Positions 1 through 5,325 of a stretch of DNA of 10,462 nucleotides are shown here, piece after piece (position 1 is the stretch's first letter; each line of letters opens with the position of its first letter). The notes beneath the pieces are model-generated. The model did no database searches and had not been told where the DNA came from. It saw nothing but the letters and a program-made list of their open reading frames with translations. Where the stretch lies: positions 1-10,462 of the forward strand of contig CAZBKA010000099.1 in NCBI GenBank assembly GCA_964492365.1. Direction: 5' to 3'. A program made the position numbers and the translations under genes. The DNA comes from JAGLTN01 sp035403325 (GTDB lineage Bacteria; Planctomycetota; Phycisphaerae; Sedimentisphaerales; Anaerobacaceae).

Positions 1-36
1 GTTGTTTATTTTAATGTTGAGAAAAGAAAGCTGTTA

Positions 37-852
37 ATGAAGCATAAAATATCTCTGGGCAAAGTTCAGGAAACTTTGCTTATCCCTCTCTGGTCAAGGG
101 CAATGGAAGCGAAAAAGCCTTCACCTATCATCAAAGACCTCAAAGCGGTAGAAATACTCGAAAAAATCGATTACGACTTCAGTAAATTCAAGAGAGCTAA
201 AGGAACACAAGTCGGAGCGTGCCTGCGCGGGCTGCTTATAGATAAATGGGTAAAAGATTTTATCAAGAAATATCCCAATGGAACAGTAGTAGAAATAGGG
301 GCAGGACTCGATACACGTTTTGAACGTGTTGATAACGGGCAAATAAAATGGTTCGATATGGATTTGCCAGACTCGATGGAAGTCAGAAAAAAGTTTTTTC
401 AGGAAACAGATCGTCGTAAATTTATCTCAGGTTCGGTGCTTGACCCTGCATGGATAAATATTATCAAGGCAGCGGGGAATGAGCCTGTATTTTTCATCAC
501 GGAAGGCGTCCTGATATATTTGAAAGAGGAAGAGATAAAAAAATTCCTTCACATGGTGGCTGATAATTTTCCTGGTTCGTCGCTGGCATTCGATGCAATG
601 GCTCCCTTTATGGTAATGCTGCAATGCTTTCACGATTCAGTACGGCACATGGCAGCGAAATTCACCTGGGGAATCAGCAATGTAAGAAATATTGAAAAAT
701 GGGACAGCCGATTTAAAATCAAAGAAGCGCTGACATTGCGAAATGCACCACCTGAACATTACCGCCATATGCCGGCAATACTTCGTCTTGGATTTACACT
801 CATACCGCTTCTGCGGCACGTCTGTAATGTGAATCTGGCAACCATCGGCTGA
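37..852 (+). CDS. SAM-dependent methyltransferase, leucine carboxymethyltransferase (LCMT/PPM1-Tcmp) family
   Basis: A 271-residue class I methyltransferase. The SAM-binding loop VEIGAGLDTRF lies at residues 85-95, an acidic strand WFDMDLPD at 105-112, and ITEGVLIYL at 154-162. This trio (GxGLDTR, then an aspartate-rich strand, then a TEGV.YL segment) is typical of the LCMT/Tcmp family, which methylates carboxyl groups of small molecules or proteins; the bacterial substrates are mostly unknown. Length is normal for the family and no signal peptide is seen. The ATG at 37 is preceded by purine-rich GAGAAAAGAAAG. However, the same frame is open back to base 1, so the true start may lie upstream of the window. 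Another frame ends in TAA at 35-37, overlapping this ATG, which would suit a translationally coupled upstream gene. It is the only clear plus-strand gene here and converges on the next one. The family call is firm; the substrate is unknown. Confidence 0.85.
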   Translation: MKHKISLGKVQETLLIPLWSRAMEAKKPSPIIKDLKAVEILEKIDYDFSKFKRAKGTQVGACLRGLLIDKWVKDFIKKYPNGTVVEIGAGLDTRFERVDNGQIKWFDMDLPDSMEVRKKFFQETDRRKFISGSVLDPAWINIIKAAGNEPVFFITEGVLIYLKEEEIKKFLHMVADNFPGSSLAFDAMAPFMVMLQCFHDSVRHMAAKFTWGISNVRNIEKWDSRFKIKEALTLRNAPPEHYRHMPAILRLGFTLIPLLRHVCNVNLATIG

Positions 853-866
853 AAGATATTTTTCTG

Positions 867-1037
867 CTATTCGTAAAAAAACGCGATCGCTACAAGAATC
901 GCTATACATAAAGCTGTAAAAATCGACAGTATCCAGAAAATACTACCTTTTATCACATTATTCATCCATAGTGACTGGTCGCGATCCCTCAGCATTTCAA
1001 CATGATGTGCCCATCTTTTTACCGGTATCAGTTCCAT
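867..1037 (-). CDS. Small single-span membrane protein, 56 aa, function unknown
   Basis: A short ORF from an ATG at 1035-1037 to a TAG at 867-869. The N-terminal half is charged and aromatic (starting MELIPVKRWAHHVEML, then RDRDQS around residues 17-22). A hydrophobic segment at about residues 32-54 (SIFWILSIFTALCIAILVA and following) would form one transmembrane helix, and the protein ends shortly after in FFYE. By the positive-inside rule the basic N-terminus should be cytoplasmic. The main evidence that it is real is a perfect ribosome-binding site, AGGAGGT, five bases before the ATG. The hydrophobic helix and the clean stop add support. It sits only 14 bp from the end of the convergent methyltransferase gene. 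I do not recognise the family and assign no function; small proteins of this kind often modulate membrane complexes, but nothing here shows that. Confidence 0.7.
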   Translation of the reverse strand: MELIPVKRWAHHVEMLRDRDQSLWMNNVIKGSIFWILSIFTALCIAILVAIAFFYE

Positions 1038-1042
1038 AATCT

Positions 1043-1049
1043 ACCTCCT
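1043..1049 (-). promoter_or_regulatory. Strong Shine-Dalgarno (AGGAGGT) of the 56-aa membrane protein
   Basis: On the minus strand AGGAGGT is followed by AGATT and then ATG, a five-base spacer. It is the best ribosome-binding site in the window and is what fixes the start of the small ORF. A TATACT box about 20 bases further upstream (minus strand) could serve as a -10, but I see no convincing -35. Confidence 0.7.
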
Positions 1050-1142
1050 AGTTATAGTCCTATTACAGTATACGAAAAAAAACAGCCCTGCTTGCATTTT
1101 TTTTATTCTGAAAATTAAAATATAAAAAAATTAACGCCCCGG

Positions 1143-1172
1143 TAAACCATTATGCTTTATATTTCGTATAAT
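1143..1172 (+). promoter_or_regulatory. Possible promoter for a plus-strand RNA
   Basis: A perfect TATAAT lies at 1167-1172. Eighteen bases upstream, TAAACC (1143-1148) is only a weak match to a -35 box. Initiation about seven bases downstream would fall near 1179, exactly where the first inverted repeat begins. AT-rich sequence produces such boxes by chance, so this is tentative. Confidence 0.22.
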
Positions 1173-1178
1173 TAATAA

Positions 1179-1409
1179 AACAAGGCTGGGGACCTAATAA
1201 TGGCGAAAATCAGATTCAAGGCAAAAAATTACCCCAAAAGCGTATGCCTTGTTAGCAGTGCAATTGCCTGAATATGGTTTTTTGTTAAAAGAAACGCAGA
1301 AAGGAGGTTTGCCTGTCAATAATTATAACACACCGGCTGTAGGTGTCGGTACATTTATTCGATTCGTTTTTTATAGGTATTGACGAATACAGCCGGTCCT
1401 TTTGTTTTT
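1179..1409 (+). ncRNA. Candidate structured small RNA, unidentified
   Basis: The 5' part has an 8-bp inverted repeat, AACAAGGC at 1179-1186 and GCCTTGTT at 1246-1253, enclosing TGGGG (1187-1191) and CCCCA (1232-1236), which can also pair. A second CAAGGC copy at 1217-1222 competes for the same partner, so two folds are possible, as in switch-like RNAs. The 3' part ends in a hairpin with a T-rich tail. A TATAAT box sits just upstream of the 5' repeat. I compared it by eye with cyclic-di-GMP riboswitches, SRP RNA, tmRNA and 6S RNA and saw no match. It could also be a decayed gene or chance pairing. Confidence 0.25.
1332..1409 (+). terminator. Hairpin with T-rich tail, candidate intrinsic terminator
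   Basis: ACCGGCTGTA at 1332-1341 is perfectly complementary to TACAGCCGGT at 1388-1397, a 10-bp GC-rich stem. An overlapping inner pairing of ATTCG (1357-1361 or 1362-1366) with CGAAT (1384-1388) is possible. The 3' arm is followed by CC and then TTTTGTTTTT (1400-1409). The T tail exists only on the plus strand, so it would end a plus-strand transcript and cannot terminate the minus-strand gene whose stop is at 1504. The 46-base loop is long for a simple terminator. Confidence 0.4.
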
Positions 1410-1503
1410 GAGTTGATATTTCTACAAAGTCCCATAACAAGTCACAAACTTTTGAGATGCTGATATGAGATGCAATCTCACAGGCTCCAAATGAGATAAG
1501 CAC

Positions 1504-2289
1504 TTATTTTTTCAGTACCTGAGATTTTACTTCGCTAAGTACTGTTGTCAGTTCCTTGTGTATGTGATTATTCGTTGCAACAATTTCAGAACAATTCTCA
1601 ATTGGCTGGTCTGAGAAATCCGTAACCTTTCCACCAGCTTCGTTTAAAATCAATATTCCTGCAGCAACATCATAAATATTTAAGTTCAGTTCCCAGAAGC
1701 CATCCGTCCGCCCTGCTGCAACATAACACATATCAATCGCAGCTGAGCCAAACCGCCTGATACCCGTGAGAAGAGGAGCTATCCTGTTAAAGTAAGGCAA
1801 ATTGTTTTGGGGCAGGTCACTTCGCAGGCATGCAAAACCTGTAGCCAATACGGATTCAGACAGGGTTTGAGTTTCGGAAACATATATTTCTTTGCTGTTA
1901 AGAGTCGCCCCTTTGCCCTTCTGGGCCTGGAACAATTCACCTAATACCGGAGCATTAACTGCAGCCAGTATCAGTTCACCGTCTTTTTCCAGTGCTATTG
2001 AAACTGCGTAAAAAGGCTGATGGTGAACAAAAGAAGTTGTCCCGTCTATCGGGTCTATTATCCAGCGGTACTCATTGCCGCTATGTTTGCCGCTTTCTTC
2101 TCCAAGGATTGAATGCTGCGGGTAAGCTTGTTTTATTTTTTTTACAATGTATTTTTCAACAGCAACGTCAGCTTCGGTGACAAGGTCCTTAGGCGTTTTT
2201 CTGCTTACCTTTAAATCCGCAAGCCTGTCGCGATATTCGAGGGACATTGAACCTGCTTCAATTATCATATCATTTAAAAAACTCTTCAA
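1504..2289 (-). CDS. Inositol monophosphatase family protein (SuhB-like)
   Basis: A 261-residue Mg-dependent sugar or inositol phosphatase of the IMPase superfamily. The metal-binding residues are all visible: GEES at 63-66, the DPIDGTT signature at 79-85, and the C-terminal motif YDVAAG at 206-211 followed by EAGG at 217-220. The usual tryptophan of the last motif (WDVAAG) is a tyrosine here, a conservative change. RRFGSAAIDMCYVAAGR around 178-194 is also typical of the family. Likely substrates are inositol-1-phosphate or related sugar phosphates; SuhB homologues can have additional roles in RNA polymerase complexes, which the sequence cannot show. The start is a TTG at 2287-2289, chosen because GGAGAA lies six bases upstream; the first ATG is seven codons further in. 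It lies 52 bp downstream of the UroD-family gene and is probably co-transcribed with it. Confidence 0.9.
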   Translation of the reverse strand: MKSFLNDMIIEAGSMSLEYRDRLADLKVSRKTPKDLVTEADVAVEKYIVKKIKQAYPQHSILGEESGKHSGNEYRWIIDPIDGTTSFVHHQPFYAVSIALEKDGELILAAVNAPVLGELFQAQKGKGATLNSKEIYVSETQTLSESVLATGFACLRSDLPQNNLPYFNRIAPLLTGIRRFGSAAIDMCYVAAGRTDGFWELNLNIYDVAAGILILNEAGGKVTDFSDQPIENCSEIVATNNHIHKELTTVLSEVKSQVLKK

Positions 2290-2295
2290 TTTTGA

Positions 2296-2301
2296 TTCTC
2301 C
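2296..2301 (-). promoter_or_regulatory. Ribosome-binding site that selects the TTG start of the inositol monophosphatase gene
   Basis: On the minus strand GGAGAA is followed by TCAAAA and then TTG. This correct six-base spacing favours the TTG start over the ATG seven codons downstream. Confidence 0.55.
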
Positions 2302-2341
2302 AGTTAAATTTTACTGATCACAATATTTTCAGATGCGTAAA

Positions 2342-3376
2342 TCATCCTTTAATGGGTAAATCTCTCGCTGTTTTTACTAAAGCTTTAAGATTTTCACTCG
2401 GCGTTTCTGCCGGTAAGGCGCAACCTGCATTTATTATTAAACGTGGGCTGTCTTTATATATCTGGCCTATCTGAGCTACCTTTTGAGCTACAACTTCAGG
2501 GCCAGCCTGAACCATTACAGCGGTAGGATCAATGTTGCCGGAAAAAGTTAATCTGTCTGCACATTTTTCATGTATTAAATTTATGTCAGTCTTATAGTCA
2601 AGCTCTATTGCATCGGCGCCAAGTTTGACCATATCGTTAATTATCAAATTTGTGTTGCCGCAAATATGAAGCATGTAAGGCAGACCTAATTCATGCGATA
2701 AATCAATTACCTTTTTCTCATAAGGCCAAGCAAACTCGCGGTACATTTGAGGGGATATTAAATCAGGCCCTGCTGGGCTGTCACCGTTAGAAACCATATC
2801 AGCACCGGTTTTGGCCATCAGTTTAACAAACTGACAAGCAGCGTCTGTGCAAAATTCAAGAAGTTTTCCGATTCTTGTTTTATTTTCAGGATATGCCAGA
2901 TCCATCATCCATCTGGAAGTGCCTCTGGTCATACTGGCAAGAGAAAACGGAGCCTGATCACAATTGCCCCGAATAAATTTTTCATCACCAAAGTACTTCT
3001 TTGTAAGCCTTACAGCATCCAACCAGATTTGAACCCTTTCATTTCCTGAGATATCAACAGGCTTGAGATCATCAATCTGCTCAAGGTTTTTTAAGGGGCA
3101 ATCCACTATTCTTGCTGGTAAATCAATTGGGTAATCGATTTTACAGCCCAGAGCCGACGCCAGTGTTGCAGTATCGACATCTATCAAAACACCATCAAGA
3201 TCGTATTTCTCAACAGCCTGAATATGAACTTTCGCAATATTTGCCGGCTCATCACGATATTGCTTCATCGTTATATGGGCCTCTTTGGCTGCCATCATAA
3301 AATTATGAACCAGCACAGGCCTTCGGTCCGGCCAACACCCTCTTAAAACGTTTACTATTCTCTCGTAGCCATTCAT
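2342..3376 (-). CDS. Uroporphyrinogen decarboxylase (UroD/MtaA/CmuA) family protein, probable corrinoid or thiol methyltransferase
   Basis: About 344 residues in a UroD-type TIM barrel. It lacks the N-terminal RQAGRY-like motif of true HemE. It carries the zinc-ligand pattern of methylcobamide:thiol methyltransferases such as MtaA and MtbA: HICGN at residues 239-243 (counted from the TTG two codons upstream) and a distal cysteine in NAGCALPAETP at 318-328. GNIDP at 282-286 is also typical. Such enzymes move a methyl group from a methylated corrinoid protein to a thiol. No corrinoid protein or substrate methyltransferase lies nearby, so the partner and substrate are unknown. I chose the ATG at 3374-3376; a TTG at 3380-3382 is in frame, and neither has a Shine-Dalgarno. 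The leader contains a promoter-like element and a terminator-like hairpin. The inositol-phosphatase gene follows after 52 bp. The family call is firm; the reaction is inferred. Confidence 0.85.
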   Translation of the reverse strand: MNGYERIVNVLRGCWPDRRPVLVHNFMMAAKEAHITMKQYRDEPANIAKVHIQAVEKYDLDGVLIDVDTATLASALGCKIDYPIDLPARIVDCPLKNLEQIDDLKPVDISGNERVQIWLDAVRLTKKYFGDEKFIRGNCDQAPFSLASMTRGTSRWMMDLAYPENKTRIGKLLEFCTDAACQFVKLMAKTGADMVSNGDSPAGPDLISPQMYREFAWPYEKKVIDLSHELGLPYMLHICGNTNLIINDMVKLGADAIELDYKTDINLIHEKCADRLTFSGNIDPTAVMVQAGPEVVAQKVAQIGQIYKDSPRLIINAGCALPAETPSENLKALVKTARDLPIKG

Positions 3377-3386
3377 AATCAATATT

Positions 3387-3430
3387 AAAAAAAACAGGCA
3401 AACGGATTTGAACTATCAACATCCAGCCTG
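3387..3430 (-). terminator. Intrinsic terminator or leader attenuator upstream of the UroD-family gene
   Basis: On the minus strand CAGGC (3430-3426) pairs with GCCTG (3399-3395), and GGAT (3424-3421) with ATCC (3407-3404). This gives nine base pairs interrupted by a small internal loop, with a 13-base loop. The 3' arm is followed directly by eight Ts (3394-3387). It lies about 105 bp past the CDP-alcohol phosphatidyltransferase stop and 11 bp before the UroD-family ATG. It could end the upstream operon or attenuate the downstream gene. Confidence 0.6.
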
Positions 3431-3436
3431 CCAAGC

Positions 3437-3465
3437 ATTATATGTTGTCTTTTGACCCATTGCAA
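3437..3465 (-). promoter_or_regulatory. Candidate sigma-70-type promoter of the UroD-family gene
   Basis: On the minus strand TTGCAA (3465-3460) and a perfect TATAAT (3442-3437) are separated by exactly 17 bases. The -35 matches consensus at four of six positions. Transcription would start near 3430, the first base of the following hairpin, giving a leader of about 54 bases to the ATG at 3376. Confidence 0.45.
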
Positions 3466-3535
3466 ACAATCCGCTTAGTTTTTTGAATAAAGGTTCACCC
3501 TTTTGATAGTCAATTCTCTAAGCACAGGGTATAGA

Positions 3536-4210
3536 TCAAGATTCAATGACTTTCTTATTTTGCATATCTACGTTCCAGATGTATTTCTGTGTTCTGTAAA
3601 TCACTATACACAAGGCTGTAGTAAATATGACAAATATATAAATCATAGCTTTTTCGATAAAGCCTGTTCTAAATATTGTTATGAGACAGTTCAGTATGAT
3701 GAAACAAATCCTTATTTCTGTTGGGCCGGTTCGCAGATATGTTATTTTAAACTCTCCGGTTGCACCAAAAGCTAAAAATGAGCTTACCATAAAACATCCG
3801 AAAACTGGTACCATAAAAAAAACAAGCACCTTGTTCAAACCTTCAAATAAAAATGAGTAGCTCAGAAACAATGAACTCATAAACACAAAATCCAAGAAAT
3901 GATCCATATAAAAGCCCCATTTGGGAATTCCTGTATCTCGATACCGCCCCAAGGCTCCATCAAAGGAATCAGTAAACCATTGCAAAAAAAGCATCAGAGA
4001 CGACAACCAAAGCCAATTAAGATTATTCATTGCAAGGTATCCACATACAATCAAACCAATCGACAGTGGAAGAGTCATTAAAGTTAAATGGTAGCCTTGA
4101 ATCCAGACAGGAAACTTTGCAACATTACTGTCTATAAACTTGCGTTCGCATTTAGCTAACAGCGATTTCATCGGAACCTTTTTATCGCCATTGAAAGTCT
4201 GATTATTCAT
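3536..4210 (-). CDS. CDP-alcohol phosphatidyltransferase family membrane protein
   Basis: A 224-residue integral membrane enzyme. The family signature D-x2-D-G-x2-A-R-x8/9-G-x3-D-x3-D is present from D81 to D107: DSFDGALGR at 81-89, then G99, D103 and D107. The usual alanine before the arginine is a glycine (G88). All metal-binding and catalytic aspartates are kept. Hydrophobic segments lie at about 44-60, 66-80, 108-123, 127-148, 165-182 and 187-206, as expected for a six-helix protein. These enzymes displace CMP from a CDP-alcohol, usually CDP-diacylglycerol, to form phospholipids such as PG, PS or PI. Family membership does not give the acceptor, and the short length does not decide it. 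The ATG at 4208-4210 has AAGGAT six bases upstream. It lies 46 bp downstream of the lipase-like gene and probably shares its transcript. Confidence 0.85.
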   Translation of the reverse strand: MNNQTFNGDKKVPMKSLLAKCERKFIDSNVAKFPVWIQGYHLTLMTLPLSIGLIVCGYLAMNNLNWLWLSSLMLFLQWFTDSFDGALGRYRDTGIPKWGFYMDHFLDFVFMSSLFLSYSFLFEGLNKVLVFFMVPVFGCFMVSSFLAFGATGEFKITYLRTGPTEIRICFIILNCLITIFRTGFIEKAMIYIFVIFTTALCIVIYRTQKYIWNVDMQNKKVIES

Positions 4211-4256
4211 TTTTCTATCCTTGCTTTATTTGAAGATATTGAAATTAAACAGGTTT

Positions 4257-5255
4257 TTAAGGTTTTGTCAGTTTTATCGCTTCATTGCCCTTTTGCAGGG
4301 TCAGACTTTTTCCCCACTTTAGCTTTCCTGCTTCCAGGCTTCTGTCAAAACCATAATCTAACCCTTTGCATCGGGTTAAAACTTTGTCACCAGCTTCGAA
4401 GTCACTATTACGATATTCACCGGCAATAGTTGCATAATACCATCTATAAGGGAACTCATGTTCTTTTATCCAGGGGTCAATATCAGTTATATCTACATTA
4501 TATGCTTCCGTAAGATTTTTTTGAGTAGAACTCAGGGTTATGTCCTTTGTGTAATAATGGTCACTCCATTTGCTTTTGTAGTTTTCAATATTCCCCAGAT
4601 CTGATTCTGACCATCCGGGCGGTACATAGGCGTCAAGAAATGTTAAGTGAATTTCAGGTTTCTTTTCTTTGGCAATTATTTTCGCAGCGCTATCTATTGC
4701 CCATGATCCAGCGGAATGTCCGATCAGATGAATATGTTCAAATTTGCCAAGCTTTGAGATTGCTTGGGCAAGTCTGGGACCAGCGATATCCCGTGCATAT
4801 TTGACGGCATCAATCGGATTGACAACTGCTGCACCTCCCCGCCAATCAAAAAAAATACAAACCCATTCGTTCGGATCAACTTTTTTTCGTATCTCTTCAG
4901 CAATATCCTCAGGCCAATCACTGCCTGCCTTATCGATCCAGCCATGAGTTACTATTACTGCCTTGTCGACTGAAGACGGGATTTTGATATTAGGATCTAT
5001 TACCATATTCGCATCTGCACTAACACAAGGCTCCATAATCATGTACTGCATGGGAAAATTACCCTCATCAGTTATAGAAATCACACCGGACTTATCCGAT
5101 GAAATCTTTACCGGTGCATACAATTTATTATGTAAACCAAGTGAGGTCATAAGCTTGATTACCTGCTGACGTACATCAACATCAGCTGATGCTGTTTTCA
5201 GACAAAATATTCCTGACAAAAAAACAACTATAACTAAAATTCTTTGTATATTCAT
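4257..5255 (-). CDS. Exported pancreatic-lipase-like alpha/beta hydrolase
   Basis: A 332-residue protein with a Sec signal peptide: a hydrophobic core at about 6-19 and likely cleavage after TASA at 21-24. C18 does not sit in a proper lipobox, so it is probably not a lipoprotein. The mature part has the features of the pancreatic lipase family: oxyanion-hole THGW at 103-106, FDWRGGA at 136-142, nucleophile elbow GHSAG at 179-183 (S181), and FLDAY at 206-210, where D208 is the likely acid. H266, in EHEFPYRWY, is a candidate catalytic histidine. It should act outside the cytoplasmic membrane on a lipid or ester; the substrate is unknown. The C-terminal 60 residues show no recognisable domain. 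The Shine-Dalgarno is weak (GTGGAA about eight bases before the ATG at 5253-5255). It lies between the acyltransferase fusion and the phosphatidyltransferase gene. Confidence 0.8.
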   Translation of the reverse strand: MNIQRILVIVVFLSGIFCLKTASADVDVRQQVIKLMTSLGLHNKLYAPVKISSDKSGVISITDEGNFPMQYMIMEPCVSADANMVIDPNIKIPSSVDKAVIVTHGWIDKAGSDWPEDIAEEIRKKVDPNEWVCIFFDWRGGAAVVNPIDAVKYARDIAGPRLAQAISKLGKFEHIHLIGHSAGSWAIDSAAKIIAKEKKPEIHLTFLDAYVPPGWSESDLGNIENYKSKWSDHYYTKDITLSSTQKNLTEAYNVDITDIDPWIKEHEFPYRWYYATIAGEYRNSDFEAGDKVLTRCKGLDYGFDRSLEAGKLKWGKSLTLQKGNEAIKLTKP

Positions 5256-5325
5256 ATTTAGATTCCACGGTTGCTTGCTTTGGCTCTGCTATAAATCATA
5301 GTACATCATTGTAGTTAAAAAATAT

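Larger units (their letters stand above)
1050..1503. other. Intergenic region of about 450 bp with no convincing protein gene
   Basis: The left part (about 1050-1140) is AT-rich with A and T runs. The middle holds an inverted repeat and a hairpin, listed separately. The right part (about 1410-1500) holds a small perfect hairpin, TGAGAT-GCA-ATCTCA, at 1466-1480 without a following T run. Possible reading frames are weak. A 23-codon plus-strand ORF runs from the ATG at 1200 to the TGA at 1269-1271. A second plus-strand frame is open from 1201 to the TGA at 1381-1383 but lacks an ATG. A minus-strand frame continues past the stop of the inositol-monophosphatase gene. None has a good ribosome-binding site at a suitable start codon. 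Confidence 0.6.

Noticed and set aside
884..891. GCGATCGC octamer palindrome (HIP1-like)
   Set aside because: It is a single copy inside the coding sequence of the 56-aa protein, so it carries no information by itself.
1179..1253. Integron attC-like site, suggested by the AACAAGGC/GCCTTGTT dyad of about 75 bp
   Set aside because: The ends do not fit the RYYYAAC and GTTRRRY core boxes, there is no second copy, and there is no integrase or cassette array.
1291..1350. Cyclic-di-GMP (GEMM) riboswitch, from ACGCA and GGTTTGCC/GGCAAACC fragments
   Set aside because: The conserved GAAA-loop hairpin, second ACGCAAAGCC segment and tetraloop receptor order are absent on both strands, and no downstream gene is suitably placed.
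1200..1383. Plus-strand short frames (23 codons from ATG 1200; an overlapping frame open from 1201 to TGA 1381)
   Set aside because: The first has only a weak GGGGA before it and no recognisable product. The second lacks an ATG, and the AAGGAGG at 1301-1307 has no start codon at usable spacing. A decayed gene cannot be excluded.
1285..1503. Minus-strand 72-codon frame continuing in frame directly after the TAA of the inositol phosphatase gene, beginning with GTG
   Set aside because: There is no ribosome-binding site and the composition is unlike a folded protein. It runs through the GC-rich hairpin, and the phosphatase already ends at its family's normal length, so neither a gene nor stop read-through is supported.
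3395..3470. tRNA gene, from a T-loop-like GTTCAAATCC on the minus strand
   Set aside because: The flanking bases do not form a proper T stem, there is no matching 5' acceptor strand about 70 bases upstream, and no anticodon arm. The segment is better explained as the loop of the terminator-like hairpin.
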